Positions 1 through 9,129 of a DNA stretch of 19,710 bases are shown one piece after another. Source of the stretch: Pseudomonadota bacterium (GTDB lineage: Bacteria > Pseudomonadota > Gammaproteobacteria > Burkholderiales > Burkholderiaceae_C); the NCBI GenBank assembly GCA_023422975.1, contig JAFAGF010000287.1:1-19710 (forward strand), given 5' to 3'. Position 1 is the stretch's first letter. Each line of letters opens with the position of its first letter. Under the pieces are notes generated by a model. It was given only the letters and a program-made list of their open reading frames with translations. It was not told where the DNA came from and searched no databases. Position numbers and translations under genes: made by a program.

Positions 1-570
1 GCCAATGCGAACTCGACCAAGTTGCTCGATTTTGATCCAGCTTCCAGCATCATTGGCAAAACCGAATCCATCGGCACCAATAACAACGCCGGGGTGCAGC
101 AAGCAACGCTCACCGATCTCACACCCATCTGCAACGGTCACGCGCGAACTCAGCACAGTACCGCCACCTACACGAGCACCTGCACCTACCACACAGAGAG
201 GCCCTATATAGGCACTTTCAGACACACACGCAGCCGCATCAACCACAGCTGTCGGATGAATACCCAAAGGCTTAGCCCCCTGCTCCTTCTCACGCCAAAA
301 CTGCGTCAAACGTGCGAAATAGACATAAGGGTTCGCAGTCACAATGCATGCGCCGCGCATTGCTGCCGCTTCACGCATTGCAGGCGCAACAATGACACAA
401 GCCGCCTTTGAGGCGGCCATTTGCATCGCATACCGAGGGTTACTCAGAAAACTAATAGAGACGGCATCTGCCGTCTCCAATGGAGAAATGCGCGCAATTT
501 CTTGCTCACGAACCCCTCCAACCAGCTCACCACCCAGGGCATCAATGATTTGTCCAAGCAGAACAACCAC
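1..570 (-). CDS. lpxD: UDP-3-O-acylglucosamine N-acyltransferase LpxD, 3' end cut by window
   Basis: LpxD adds the second hydroxyacyl chain, from acyl-ACP, to UDP-3-O-acyl-glucosamine, the third step of lipid A synthesis in the cytoplasm. The first 190 residues are visible. The N-terminal uridine-binding domain (about 1-95) contains [12 protein letters not shown] and [13 protein letters not shown]. Left-handed beta-helix hexapeptide repeats begin near residue 100 ([12 protein letters not shown]) and run into [12 protein letters not shown] and [10 protein letters not shown]. The catalytic histidine lies beyond the window. The start is GTG: an in-frame TAA lies four codons upstream, no ATG is available, and AAGGA sits six bases before the GTG. 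It follows skp by 17 bases and is last in the visible gene train, as in many proteobacteria where fabZ and lpxA follow. Identity is certain; only the C-terminal half is unseen. Confidence 0.95.
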   Translation of the reverse strand, partial: MVVLLGQIIDALGGELVGGVREQEIARISPLETADAVSISFLSNPRYAMQMAASKAACVIVAPAMREAAAMRGACIVTANPYVYFARLTQFWREKEQGAKPLGIHPTAVVDAAACVSESAYIGPLCVVGAGARVGGGTVLSSRVTVADGCEIGERCLLHPGVVIGADGFGFANDAGSWIKIEQLGRVRIG

Positions 571-587
571 AGAACGTCCTTACAGGC

Positions 588-1097
588 CTACTTCGCAGCC
601 CCATTCAAAGCTTTAATCACTTTGTCAGTAATATCGTGCTTGGGATTCACATACACCGCCTCTTGCAGAATTACATCGTACTTCTCAGACTCTGCAACCT
701 GCTGAACAACTCGATTGGCTTGCTCCAGCACACGCGCCAACTCTTCATTCTTGCGCGCATTGAGATCCTCTTGGAACTCGCGGTTTTTACGCTGAAACTC
801 ACGATCTTGGTCAACCAAGGCACGTTGCTTCGCAATGCGCTGGCTTTCAGACAAGGTAGGAGCATCACGCTCAAAAGCTTCAGAAGCAGTTTTCAGAGTT
901 TTGCCTGCAGCGACCAATTCGCGCTCACGCTTAGAGAATTCTTGCTCCAGCTTGCCTTGCGCAGCTTTTGCAGAATTCGCTTCACGAAAAATTCGGTCTG
1001 TATTCACAAACCCTGCTTTGAAAGCCTGCGCGTAAGCAGTCAGCGTCAAACTACCCAACAAGGCAGACACTGCCAATGTGCGATACATGTTTTTCAT
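588..1097 (-). CDS. skp: Periplasmic chaperone Skp/OmpH
   Basis: Skp is a trimeric periplasmic chaperone that holds unfolded outer-membrane proteins on their way to the BAM complex. The 169-residue product fits the family (E. coli about 160). Residues 1-23 are a signal peptide: basic start MKNMYR, hydrophobic core, and AYA before Gln24, with cleavage after Ala25 also possible. The mature part starts AFKAGFVNTDRIF, the usual first strand. A long charged coiled-coil region (about 45-125, rich in Lys, Arg, Glu and Gln) follows, matching the tentacle helices, and then a return to the body domain (YDVILQEAVYVNP). The ATG shares a base with the bamA stop (TGATG), so translation is probably coupled. 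A second Met at residue 4 is a less likely start. Lying between bamA and lpxD, as here, is the standard position. Confidence 0.95.
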   Translation of the reverse strand: MKNMYRTLAVSALLGSLTLTAYAQAFKAGFVNTDRIFREANSAKAAQGKLEQEFSKRERELVAAGKTLKTASEAFERDAPTLSESQRIAKQRALVDQDREFQRKNREFQEDLNARKNEELARVLEQANRVVQQVAESEKYDVILQEAVYVNPKHDITDKVIKALNGAAK

Positions 1098-3460
1098 CAG
1101 AAAGATGTTCCAATTTGAAATTGAAGCTTTTGCAGCTCATCACCATTTTTCTTGCGAATAGGGTTTGCCCACGCAAGACGCAGCGGTCCCAAAGGAGAAA
1201 TCCAGCTCAAACCAATGCCTGCGGATGCACGCAGCTCATCTGCTCGAATCGGATCATTCTCTCCATAAATTCCACCCACATCAACAAAGGTGAACCAACG
1301 CAGGGTTTTATCGTTACCAGCCCCAGGGAAAGGCGCAATCAACTCGAAGTTCATGACTGCTTTTTTCGCGCCACCCAGATATGAGTAACTGCCAGAAGCA
1401 TAGTTTTCAATCGCTCCATTTACGCCAACATATTGATTCGCACGAGGTCCTAAGCTGCCTTGCTCAAAACCACGAACTGACCCCAAACCACCTGCGTAAA
1501 AATTCTTAAAAATTGGGTAAGGCTTTCCACCCAAACCTTTGCCCCATCCCAATTCCGCATTTACAGCAAACGTCATGGCCTTGGTAATTGGCAGATATTG
1601 CTGGAACTGATAGTTCGCTTTAATGTAGTTCATGTCCCCAGCCGGCGACCACTCAGCATTAAATCGCTGATAGCGCCCAGAATTGGGAGCCAAGGCACTA
1701 TCTCGAGAATCACGCCCCCATCCCAACGTCAAAGGAATGCCAGTCGTATTTTTATCGGCATATTCACGGTATTGAATCGGCATATATACGCCTTGATCAA
1801 TTTTCGTCTGTTCAACCCCAACACCAAAATAGACCGTATCAATTTCACTAAAAGGCACCCCAAACCGCACTGAAGCACCTTTGGAGACGATTTTGTACAA
1901 ATCTTCCGATTTTACCAAATCATCACCCACATAAATATCCCCTGAATAGGGGCGTGACGTCCGGTAATACGCATCAACGGTGCGAGAAATCCCATCTTGC
2001 GTGAAATACGGATCTGTCGTACTTACTACAAGTGTACGGTTGTATTTGCTAGTATTTACATCCAGGCCTAAATAGTTACCAGAGCCAAAAGCATTTTCCT
2101 GCTTAATACCGAAGCTCAAGGAAACCTTTTCCGCGCTAGAGAAACCGGCACCCAACGTCACAGCACCTGTGGGCTTCTCCTTCACATTCACAACCAGGTC
2201 AACTTGATCTGGGGAGCCAGGAATCTCTTGGGTATCGACATCTACCTCTGTGAAATAACCCAAACGATCTACTCGATCCCGGGAAAGCTTAATCTTGTCA
2301 CCGTCATACCACGAAGACTCAAACTGACGGAATTCACGACGAATCACTTCATCACGCGTACGATCATTGCCCGTCACCTGAATGCGGCGCACATAGGCTC
2401 TGCGCGAAGGCTCGGCACGCAAAACAAATGCCACACGATTGTTTTCACGATCAACTTCTGGAACAGCCTCGACGCGAGCAAACGCGAAACCGAAATTACT
2501 GAAGTGATCCGAGAAAGCTTTTGTTGTCTCTGCCACCAAGTCAGCGTTGTACGCCTGCCCTGGACGGATTTTTACAAGTGACTTGAACTCATCATCGCGC
2601 CCCAAGTAGTTTCCTTGCAGCTCGATGCCAGAGACCACAAATTTTTCCCCTTCGTGGATATTCACCACCAAGGAGATTTTTTGCTTATCTGGAGAAATGG
2701 CTACCTGGGTCGAATCAATCCGAAAATCCAAGTATCCGCGTTGCAAATAGTAAGAGCGCAAAGTTTCCAAATCCGCATTCAATTTGCTGCGCGCATAGCG
2801 ATTGGACTTGGTATACCAGCTCAACCAACCACCCGTATCTTGGTCAAACTGCTTTTTCAGTGTTGACTCACTAAAAGCCTTGTTGCCGACAATACGGATA
2901 TCGTTGATTTTTGCAGCATCGCCTTCCGTGACAGAAAACGTCAAATTTACGCGATTACGCTCAATCGGCGTCACCGTTGTCACCACTTCAGCACCATACA
3001 AGCTGCGATTGATGTACTGACGCTTCAATTCTTGCTCAGCGCGATCCGCCAAGGCTTTATCGAAAGGACGGCCCTCAGCCAACCCAACATCCCGCATGGC
3101 TTTTTGAAGCGCTTCCTTGTCAAACTCTTTGGTGCCAACAAACTCGACGCCTGCAATAGTTGGGCGCTCCTCCACAACCACCACCAACACATTGCCGTTG
3201 GCTTCTAAGCGAACATCCTTAAACAGCCCCAAGGCAAACAGCGAGCGAATGGCCGCAGCCCCTTTGTCATCGCTGTAATCATCACCCACACGCAACGGCA
3301 TGGAGGCAAAGACCGTCCCCGCTTCAACGCGCTGCAAGCCTTCTACGCGGATATCCTGAACCTTAAAAGGCTCCAACGCCCAAGCTGCCTGTGCAGCGCA
3401 AAGCCAAGCCGCGACGGCAGTTGCCGTACGGACGCCAAATCTATTTTTTGAGAATTTCAT
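1097..3460 (-). CDS. bamA: Outer membrane protein assembly factor BamA
   Basis: BamA is the core Omp85 subunit of the BAM complex, which folds and inserts beta-barrel proteins into the outer membrane. The 787-residue product has a signal peptide (1-28, ending AAQAAWA), then five POTRA domains (about residues 30-350, starting FKVQDIRVEGLQRVEAG), then a 16-strand barrel. The conserved VRGF motif of loop 6 is at 662-665, and the protein ends in FQIGTSF, an aromatic C-terminal barrel signature. The reading frame is open to a TTG at 3517, which would overlap rseP. I chose the ATG at 3460 because it puts the signal peptide at the N-terminus and gives normal family length, although no strong ribosome binding site precedes it. 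It lies between rseP and skp. Base composition looks AT-richer than in genes to the right. Confidence 0.96.
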   Translation of the reverse strand: MKFSKNRFGVRTATAVAAWLCAAQAAWALEPFKVQDIRVEGLQRVEAGTVFASMPLRVGDDYSDDKGAAAIRSLFALGLFKDVRLEANGNVLVVVVEERPTIAGVEFVGTKEFDKEALQKAMRDVGLAEGRPFDKALADRAEQELKRQYINRSLYGAEVVTTVTPIERNRVNLTFSVTEGDAAKINDIRIVGNKAFSESTLKKQFDQDTGGWLSWYTKSNRYARSKLNADLETLRSYYLQRGYLDFRIDSTQVAISPDKQKISLVVNIHEGEKFVVSGIELQGNYLGRDDEFKSLVKIRPGQAYNADLVAETTKAFSDHFSNFGFAFARVEAVPEVDRENNRVAFVLRAEPSRRAYVRRIQVTGNDRTRDEVIRREFRQFESSWYDGDKIKLSRDRVDRLGYFTEVDVDTQEIPGSPDQVDLVVNVKEKPTGAVTLGAGFSSAEKVSLSFGIKQENAFGSGNYLGLDVNTSKYNRTLVVSTTDPYFTQDGISRTVDAYYRTSRPYSGDIYVGDDLVKSEDLYKIVSKGASVRFGVPFSEIDTVYFGVGVEQTKIDQGVYMPIQYREYADKNTTGIPLTLGWGRDSRDSALAPNSGRYQRFNAEWSPAGDMNYIKANYQFQQYLPITKAMTFAVNAELGWGKGLGGKPYPIFKNFYAGGLGSVRGFEQGSLGPRANQYVGVNGAIENYASGSYSYLGGAKKAVMNFELIAPFPGAGNDKTLRWFTFVDVGGIYGENDPIRADELRASAGIGLSWISPLGPLRLAWANPIRKKNGDELQKLQFQIGTSF

Positions 3461-3507
3461 TTGTGATGCAGGCGCCAACTTCGAAGTAGGCAATTTGACT
3501 GTCTTAA

Positions 3508-4872
3508 TTAGCCCCAAAGGCGGCTGAGATCGTTAAACAAAGCAATGGACATCATCACCAACAAAAGGCCTATACCTACCCGCTGAAAGCGCTCCATCCA
3601 TGTGTCACTGACTGGTTTCCCTGTGACAGCCTCCCAAAGATAATACATCAGGTGCCCACCGTCCAAGACAGGAAGTGGCAAGAGATTCAAGACACCAAGA
3701 CTAACGCTGATGAGCGCCAAAAACAATACATACTGTGTCAGACCCAAGCTGGCTGACTTTCCAGCGTAATCCGCGATAGTCAAAGGGCCGCTCAAATTAT
3801 CCAGCGAGGCTTGCCCCAGCACCATCTTTGCCATCATCTGCAGACTTAAAAGGGACACCTCCCAAGTTCTGCTCACTCCTGCCACAAGCCCTTCAAGCGC
3901 ACCTTTTTGCACCCAGACCATCTCTGGCTGCCCACCCACATAAGCACCAACACGTCCAATGTCGCCATCCGGCGTTGCAACCAAATCAGGATGCACCTGA
4001 ATGGTTAACAATTGTTGGTTGCGCTCAATTTTCCATTCTTGAACGCGCAAGCTCTCATCGACAGCCGCCAATTTAATGAGATCCCGCAGTTGCGAGCCAT
4101 CCATCACCTGGCGCCCGTTCACCGCAAGCACCACATCACCTACTTGTAAACCCGCAGCATGAGCAGGCATCTGCGGAACAAGCTCACCCAGCACTGCGGA
4201 CGTCCAAGGAGCATCAATACCAATGTGCTTTAACGCTGCTTGATCCAGACCGCTTTGCCCCAACGTTGACAGAGGCATTACACCTTGGACAAGGCGCGCA
4301 TTATTCTCCGCACGCACCCACGTCAGCTGTGCATCCTGGCCATTCAACGCTGCCTGCGTCAATTGCCAGCGCAACGTTTCAAAGGACTCGATCTCAACTT
4401 CAGCGCCTTGCCCCACTTTCACAGACTGCACTAAGTCACCGCCTTGCAACCCCATCTGCTCAGCCAACGTCCCTGCTTTCGGCGCAGCAATGATTGCCTT
4501 GGGTTGCTCCTGCCCCACCCAACTCACCACGCTGTACAACACAGCTGCAAGCAACAAATTAGCCAACGGGCCTGCCGCCACAATGGCCGCACGCTTGCGC
4601 AAAGGTTGTCGGTTAAACGCTTGATGAAGCTGCTCGGCAGGAACCACGCCTTCACGCTCGTCCAGCATGCGCACATAGCCTCCCAGGGGCAGCATGGCAA
4701 TCACGAACTCGGTATCCGAGCCCGCGCGCTTCCACGTGAAAAGCGGTTTACCCATTCCAATCGAAAACCGCAATACCTTTACACCGCAGGCTACTGCGAC
4801 GCGATAGTGACCATATTCATGAATGGCAATCAATAAGCCCAAGGCAACAATGAAGGCAACCAAGGTCAACAT
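3508..4872 (-). CDS. rseP: Site-2 membrane zinc protease RseP
   Basis: RseP is an inner-membrane metalloprotease that cuts within the membrane. In E. coli it releases sigma-E by cleaving RseA and also clears signal-peptide remnants. The 454-residue product matches E. coli (450). The zinc-binding HEYGH is at 18-22 in the first membrane helix, and the second active-site motif NLLPLPVLDGG is at about 396-406, supplying Asp404. Two PDZ domains lie between them (GLQGGDLVQSV and GLQVGDVVLAVNGRQV). Hydrophobic helices at the C-terminus complete the S2P fold. The frame is open further upstream, but the ATG at 4872 has GGGAGGG about nine bases before it and puts HExxH at its usual place. It starts 31 bases after dxr. 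Its place beside bamA and skp fits a role in envelope stress and outer-membrane assembly. Confidence 0.96.
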   Translation of the reverse strand: MLTLVAFIVALGLLIAIHEYGHYRVAVACGVKVLRFSIGMGKPLFTWKRAGSDTEFVIAMLPLGGYVRMLDEREGVVPAEQLHQAFNRQPLRKRAAIVAAGPLANLLLAAVLYSVVSWVGQEQPKAIIAAPKAGTLAEQMGLQGGDLVQSVKVGQGAEVEIESFETLRWQLTQAALNGQDAQLTWVRAENNARLVQGVMPLSTLGQSGLDQAALKHIGIDAPWTSAVLGELVPQMPAHAAGLQVGDVVLAVNGRQVMDGSQLRDLIKLAAVDESLRVQEWKIERNQQLLTIQVHPDLVATPDGDIGRVGAYVGGQPEMVWVQKGALEGLVAGVSRTWEVSLLSLQMMAKMVLGQASLDNLSGPLTIADYAGKSASLGLTQYVLFLALISVSLGVLNLLPLPVLDGGHLMYYLWEAVTGKPVSDTWMERFQRVGIGLLLVMMSIALFNDLSRLWG

Positions 4873-4903
4873 GCTGTCTACCCTCCCAAACCAATGCAGG
4901 GCA

Positions 4904-6085
4904 TCACGCAACAAAACGCTCCAGCACTTCTTCCGCCACGCTGCGCGCCTCATTATTCAACGCCAGCAAATCACCCACATTACGTGGCTGCGGCGGGGTC
5001 AATGCACCCAATGTTTCCAAATTCACCGCGTGAATCCGGTCAAAGCGCAAATGTCCTGACAAGAATGCAGCCACCGCCACTTCATTGGCCGCATTCAACA
5101 CAGCCGTTGTCCCTTCAGGCGCCTTCAATGCCTGCCAAGACAAATGCAAGCCCGGAAAGCGGCGCGCATCCGCCTCTTCGAAGGTCAACCCCGCCAAAGC
5201 AGTGAAATCAAGTGGCGCAACCCCACTCTCAATACGCTCCGGCCAAGCCAACCCACAAGCGATAGGCACTCGCATGTCGGGCGTACCCAATTGCGCCAAG
5301 ATGGACGCATCCTTGAACTGCACCATGGAATGCACAATTTGCTGGGGATGTATCACCACCTTGATCTGATCCGGCGCCACATCAAACAGCCAACGCGCCT
5401 CGATGACTTCCAAGGCCTTGTTCATCATCGTGGCGGAGTCCACCGAAATTTTTCGCCCCATGGAAAAGTTAGGGTGCTTGCATGCCTGGGCTGGCGTAAT
5501 TTCAGCCAATGTGGCGGGATCACGTTGCCGGAAAGGCCCTCCGGAAGCCGTGAGCAACAAACTGTCAATACGCGCGCGCCATGTGGAACGATCCTCTGGC
5601 AAACACTGAAAAATGGCCGAATGCTCACTATCAATAGGCAGCAGCGTACAGTCATGGGCATGCACCGTTTCCATAAAGAGTGCCCCACCCACCACCAATG
5701 CTTCTTTGTTGGCCAGCAACAAACGTTTACCTGCTTTAGCGGCGGCCAAGCAGGGCGACAGCCCCGCCGCCCCCACAATCGCGCCCATCACCGCATCAAC
5801 TTCCGGATGAGACGCTATCTGTTCCAGAGCATCTTGCGCTTGCAGCACCTGCGTTACAAGCCCATTTGACTGCAATTTCTCTGCCAGCGACTTGGCATGC
5901 GTGGCACTGGCCATGACGGCATACCGAGGCTTGAATTCCGCACATTGCGCCAGCATTATGTCGACTTGTGTGGCTGCACTCAGTGCAAAAACTTCATAGC
6001 TTGCCGGGTGCCGCCGCACGACATCCAAAGTACTTGTTCCAATCGAGCCCGTAGAGCCCAGAACCGTCAAACGTTTTTTCATCAT
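4904..6085 (-). CDS. dxr: 1-deoxy-D-xylulose 5-phosphate reductoisomerase
   Basis: Dxr (IspC) converts DXP to 2-C-methyl-D-erythritol 4-phosphate with NADPH, the committed step of the MEP isoprenoid pathway in the cytoplasm. The 393-residue length is normal (E. coli 398). The NADPH-binding loop GSTGSIG is at 10-16 and LLLANKEALV at 122-131. Metal ligands lie in PIDSEHSAIFQCL (Asp152, Glu154) and in the later NKALE motif (about Glu226). TASGGPF and HPNFSMGRKISVD are also conserved. Two adjacent ATG codons are possible starts. The first overlaps the cdsA stop by four bases, implying coupled translation. Isoprenoid units made here feed the undecaprenyl carrier made by uppS in the same gene train. 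Confidence 0.96.
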   Translation of the reverse strand: MMKKRLTVLGSTGSIGTSTLDVVRRHPASYEVFALSAATQVDIMLAQCAEFKPRYAVMASATHAKSLAEKLQSNGLVTQVLQAQDALEQIASHPEVDAVMGAIVGAAGLSPCLAAAKAGKRLLLANKEALVVGGALFMETVHAHDCTLLPIDSEHSAIFQCLPEDRSTWRARIDSLLLTASGGPFRQRDPATLAEITPAQACKHPNFSMGRKISVDSATMMNKALEVIEARWLFDVAPDQIKVVIHPQQIVHSMVQFKDASILAQLGTPDMRVPIACGLAWPERIESGVAPLDFTALAGLTFEEADARRFPGLHLSWQALKAPEGTTAVLNAANEVAVAAFLSGHLRFDRIHAVNLETLGALTPPQPRNVGDLLALNNEARSVAEEVLERFVA

Positions 6086-6933
6086 TGCACCAAAGAAATC
6101 AGCATCATGGCCAGCGGCAAAGTAGGCAAAAGCGCATCGATCCGATCCAGCACCCCGCCATGGCCCGGCAAAAGTTGGCTGCTGTCTTTAAATCCTGCGC
6201 TGCGTTTGATCAAAGACTCGACCAAATCGCCTACCACACTCATTGCTGCCATAAACAAAGCCGCCACCAAAAGCAGCCACCAACCTTGCTCATAAAGCCG
6301 TGTGTAAAAGCTGGCAACCTCTGCCTTCTGGGCAGCATCCATCCACACCCATACAAAGGCCATCAACACTACACCCGCAGCACCACCCCAAGCACCTTCC
6401 CAGCTTTTCCCGGGACTGATTGCCGGCGCAAGCTTTTGCTTGGTAAAACGCAGGCCGAATGCACGCCCAGAAAAATACGCAAAAATGTCTGCAACCCACA
6501 CCAGCGCCAGTATGGACAACAAGAAATTGATGCCCATCTGGCGGGCTTGCACAATGGCCAAGCCAGCCACCCACAGCGCAAGCACCCCAGCCAGCCACCG
6601 AACCCATTGGGGCACACGCCCCCAAGCAGGAACCCCTGCTTTGATCAGCAACGCACTTCCCAGCACCCAGACACCACCAGCAATCACCCACAACACACGG
6701 TGCGCATGCGACAGCCAGTCCAATTGCCACGTCAGCAAACATAGCAGCAGCATGACAGCACCCGTGATCACCGCCCCCACCGCACGCAGACCAATCAGCC
6801 GCGCCCACTCCCAAGCCCCCGCTGTCAGCATCACCAAAACAATGATGTTGAAAGGCAATGGATTGGAGGCAAAAAGTGCTGGCAACAAAATAGCCAACAA
6901 CACCATGGCCGTGATGACACGCTGCAAGAGCAT
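6082..6933 (-). CDS. cdsA: Phosphatidate cytidylyltransferase (CDP-diglyceride synthase)
   Basis: CdsA makes CDP-diacylglycerol from phosphatidic acid and CTP at the inner membrane, the branch point for all phospholipids. The 283-residue protein is strongly hydrophobic with about seven to eight membrane segments, beginning with LLQRVITAMVLLAILLPALF. The family signature is at about 240-266: S-x-x-KR-x-x-G-x-KD followed by LLPGHGGVLDRIDAL, holding the metal- and substrate-binding Lys, Asp and Arg residues. An upstream conserved stretch, KLAPAISPGKSWEG, is also present. The ATG at 6933 is preceded by GAGGGAAG. It follows uppS by 15 bases and its stop overlaps the dxr start. Confidence 0.95.
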   Translation of the reverse strand: MLLQRVITAMVLLAILLPALFASNPLPFNIIVLVMLTAGAWEWARLIGLRAVGAVITGAVMLLLCLLTWQLDWLSHAHRVLWVIAGGVWVLGSALLIKAGVPAWGRVPQWVRWLAGVLALWVAGLAIVQARQMGINFLLSILALVWVADIFAYFSGRAFGLRFTKQKLAPAISPGKSWEGAWGGAAGVVLMAFVWVWMDAAQKAEVASFYTRLYEQGWWLLLVAALFMAAMSVVGDLVESLIKRSAGFKDSSQLLPGHGGVLDRIDALLPTLPLAMMLISLVQ

Positions 6934-6948
6934 GGGAGCTTCCCTCGA

Positions 6949-7680
6949 TTAAACAGTCACCGCTGATACTGATGGCTGTGTGATTTGTTCAGATGTTTGG
7001 CCAAAGCGGCGCTCTCGGCGGGAGAAATCTGCAATCGCAGCATCCAGATCAACCGCATCAAAATCAGGCCACAAGGCAGCACTGAAGTACAGCTCCGAGT
7101 ATGCCGCCTGCCACAGCAAGAAATTGCTGATACGGAGCTCCCCGCCCGTGCGGATGATGAGATCCGGATCTGCCACATGCGCCATACCCATGGCCGCATG
7201 CAAGTTCTGCTCGGTCATAGCCAGCCCTTGCGCAGCCACCCGTGCCGCAGCCTGAACAATATCGCTGCGACCACCATAGTTAAAGCAGACATTGAGCACC
7301 AGCCGGTCATTGCCCGCCGTCAATGCTTCTGATTGCGCAAAACCCGCCTGCACCTTGTCGGACAAGTTTTCCCGCGCACCCACAAAGTGCAAGCGGACGC
7401 CCTCTGCATGCAAACTGGGAACTTCGCGCGACAAAGCGCCCGCCAAGAGATTCATCAACCCAGAAACCTCTTCTTCGGGTCGACTCCAGTTTTCCGAAGA
7501 AAACGCGAACACCGTCAACACCTGCACACCTCGCGCAATGCACAAGCGCACACAACGGCGCAAAGCTTCCACGCCTTGCTTATGCCCAGCCAAGCGAGGC
7601 AGGAAGCGTTTTTTGGCCCAGCGGCCATTGCCATCCATCACGATGGCAATGTGGCGAGGAATCACAGTTAATTGGGTCAT
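6949..7680 (-). CDS. uppS: Undecaprenyl diphosphate synthase (cis-prenyltransferase)
   Basis: UppS (IspU) condenses farnesyl diphosphate with eight isopentenyl diphosphates to form the C55 lipid carrier for peptidoglycan and O-antigen. The 243-residue protein shows the signature HIAIVMDGNGRWA at 10-22, with catalytic Asp16. FAFSSENWSRP follows, then the C-terminal substrate-binding block around RTGGELRISNFLLWQ, beginning at about residue 177. The frame is open to a GTG at 7701, but the ATG at 7680 follows GGGGAAGA at a good distance and matches family length, so I chose it. It is 27 bases downstream of frr and 15 bases upstream of cdsA, with no terminator between them. Confidence 0.95.
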   Translation of the reverse strand: MTQLTVIPRHIAIVMDGNGRWAKKRFLPRLAGHKQGVEALRRCVRLCIARGVQVLTVFAFSSENWSRPEEEVSGLMNLLAGALSREVPSLHAEGVRLHFVGARENLSDKVQAGFAQSEALTAGNDRLVLNVCFNYGGRSDIVQAAARVAAQGLAMTEQNLHAAMGMAHVADPDLIIRTGGELRISNFLLWQAAYSELYFSAALWPDFDAVDLDAAIADFSRRERRFGQTSEQITQPSVSAVTV

Positions 7681-7707
7681 CGATCTTCCCCGCACAGTCA
7701 CACAGCC

Positions 7708-8268
7708 TTAAACAGCCATGATCTCCTGCTCTTTGGCAGCAACCAGAGCATCGATCTCTGCGATGCTTTTATCGGTCAACTTTTGGATATCGGCTTCCGA
7801 ACGCTTTTGATCATCCTCAGAAGCTTCCTTGTCTTTAACCAGACGCTTGACCGCTTCATTGGCATCACGACGCAAGTTACGCACAGCCACCTTCGAGGCC
7901 TCGCCTTCGTTGCGCGCCAACTTGGTCATTTCCTTGCGGCGCTCTTCGCTCATAGGAGGCATGGGCACCCGAATCAAATCCCCCATGGAGGCTGGATTCA
8001 AGCCCAGATCACTTTCACGAATGGCTTTCTCCACCTTCGCCGCCATGTTCTTTTCCCAAGGCTGCACACTCAGCGTACGCGCATCCAGCAACGACACGTT
8101 AGCCACCTGCGACAGCGGCACCATCGAGCCGTAATAGTCCACCTGAATCACATCCAGCAACTGGGGGCTCGGGCGCCCTGTGCGCACGCGCGACAGGTTG
8201 TTTTTCAACGCCTCCAGGGACTGACCCATCTTGGTTTCGGCGGTTTTCTTGATGTCAGCAATCGTCAT
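7708..8268 (-). CDS. frr: Ribosome recycling factor
   Basis: RRF splits post-termination ribosomes together with EF-G. The 186-residue product matches the usual length of about 185. It begins [14 protein letters not shown] and contains the conserved [15 protein letters not shown]. It continues with [17 protein letters not shown] in the middle domain and [18 protein letters not shown], and it ends in a Lys/Glu-rich helix of the three-helix bundle. The frame is open to 8301, but the ATG at 8268 has AGAGG just upstream and gives the family start. It lies downstream of pyrH across a 70-base gap that holds alternative hairpins (separate entry). That gap could modulate its translation. Confidence 0.96.
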   Translation of the reverse strand: MTIADIKKTAETKMGQSLEALKNNLSRVRTGRPSPQLLDVIQVDYYGSMVPLSQVANVSLLDARTLSVQPWEKNMAAKVEKAIRESDLGLNPASMGDLIRVPMPPMSEERRKEMTKLARNEGEASKVAVRNLRRDANEAVKRLVKDKEASEDDQKRSEADIQKLTDKSIAEIDALVAAKEQEIMAV

Positions 8269-8285
8269 ATTTCTTACCTCTGAAA

Positions 8286-8319
8286 GCAAACGGCCTTCCA
8301 TGTTTGCACAAGGAAGGCC
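8286..8319 (-). promoter_or_regulatory. Two competing hairpins in the pyrH-frr gap
   Basis: Two perfect inverted repeats interleave just upstream of frr. GGCCTTCC at 8292-8299 pairs with GGAAGGCC at 8312-8319 (8 bp, 12-base loop). GCAAAC at 8286-8291 pairs with GTTTGC at 8302-8307 (6 bp, 10-base loop). The order is a-b-a'-b', so the two stems either compete or form a pseudoknot. A full pseudoknot would need some melting, because no bases separate two of the arms. There is no U-run, so it is not a simple terminator. It ends about five bases before the frr Shine-Dalgarno sequence. The pairing is seen directly; any regulatory role is inference. Confidence 0.4.
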
Positions 8320-8338
8320 TAAAGTCGCTCTAAATTAA

Positions 8339-9061
8339 TCAAGCGTGTACCAGCGTGCCCTCATCCTCACCCATCACCACACGCAGCAGCGCGCCAGGCT
8401 TCACGATGGAGAATACGCGGATAGGCAACTTCTGGTCACGGCACAAAGCAAAAGCCGTGGCATCCATGATGCCCAAGTTACGACCAATGGCTTCATCAAA
8501 AGCCAGCTTAGTGTAACGGGTGGCAGAAGGATCCTTCACTGGGTCAGCAGTGTATACGCCATCTACCTTGGTTGCCTTCAAAACCACTTCCGCACCAATT
8601 TCTGCACCACGCAGTGCAGCGGCCGTATCTGTCGTAAAGAAAGGATTACCAGTACCCGCGGCAAAGACCACCACCTTACCTTCTTCAAGGTACTGCAGCG
8701 CCTTGGGACGCACATAAGGCTCAACCACTTGCTCAATCCCAATGGCCGACATCACACGCGCAGTCAAACCCTGTTTGTCCATGGCATCTGCCAAGGCCAA
8801 GGCATTCATCACGGTGGCCAGCATACCCATGTAGTCAGCCGTGGCGCGATCCATACCCGCCGAGCCACCTGCCACACCACGGAAAATATTGCCCCCACCG
8901 ATCACCACAGCCACCTGCACACCCACCTTGGAAACTTCAACGATCTCAGACACCATGCGCTCAATCGTGGCGCGGTTGATGCCGAATTGATCGTCCCCCA
9001 TGAGCGCCTCACCAGACAGCTTGAGCAAAATACGCTTATGAGCTGGTTGAACTTGTGTCAT
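8339..9061 (-). CDS. pyrH: Uridylate kinase (UMP kinase)
   Basis: PyrH phosphorylates UMP to UDP with ATP and is the hexameric bacterial UMP kinase of the amino acid kinase fold. The 240-residue length is typical. KLSGEALMG begins at residue 14 and binds phosphate. [11 protein letters not shown] is at 52-62. [16 protein letters not shown] forms the UMP site, followed by [16 protein letters not shown] and the nucleotide-binding [12 protein letters not shown]. The ATG at 9061 follows GGAG at seven bases. It lies 68 bases downstream of tsf with no terminator seen, so it is probably cotranscribed with rpsB-tsf at least partly. Confidence 0.96.
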   Translation of the reverse strand: MTQVQPAHKRILLKLSGEALMGDDQFGINRATIERMVSEIVEVSKVGVQVAVVIGGGNIFRGVAGGSAGMDRATADYMGMLATVMNALALADAMDKQGLTARVMSAIGIEQVVEPYVRPKALQYLEEGKVVVFAAGTGNPFFTTDTAAALRGAEIGAEVVLKATKVDGVYTADPVKDPSATRYTKLAFDEAIGRNLGIMDATAFALCRDQKLPIRVFSIVKPGALLRVVMGEDEGTLVHA

Positions 9062-9129
9062 GGGTAACTCCGTGGTGGTGTGTGGTTATGGATTGAAAAT
9101 CGATTGAGGGCAGTGGGCACAAACGCTAA

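Noticed and set aside
3461..3507. Sigma-E promoter before bamA
   Set aside because: No GGAACTT-like -35 or TCTAA-like -10 was found in the short rseP-bamA gap.
3461..3517. TTG start for BamA 19 codons upstream
   Set aside because: It would overlap the rseP stop and place the signal peptide internally; the ATG at 3460 gives a normal signal peptide.
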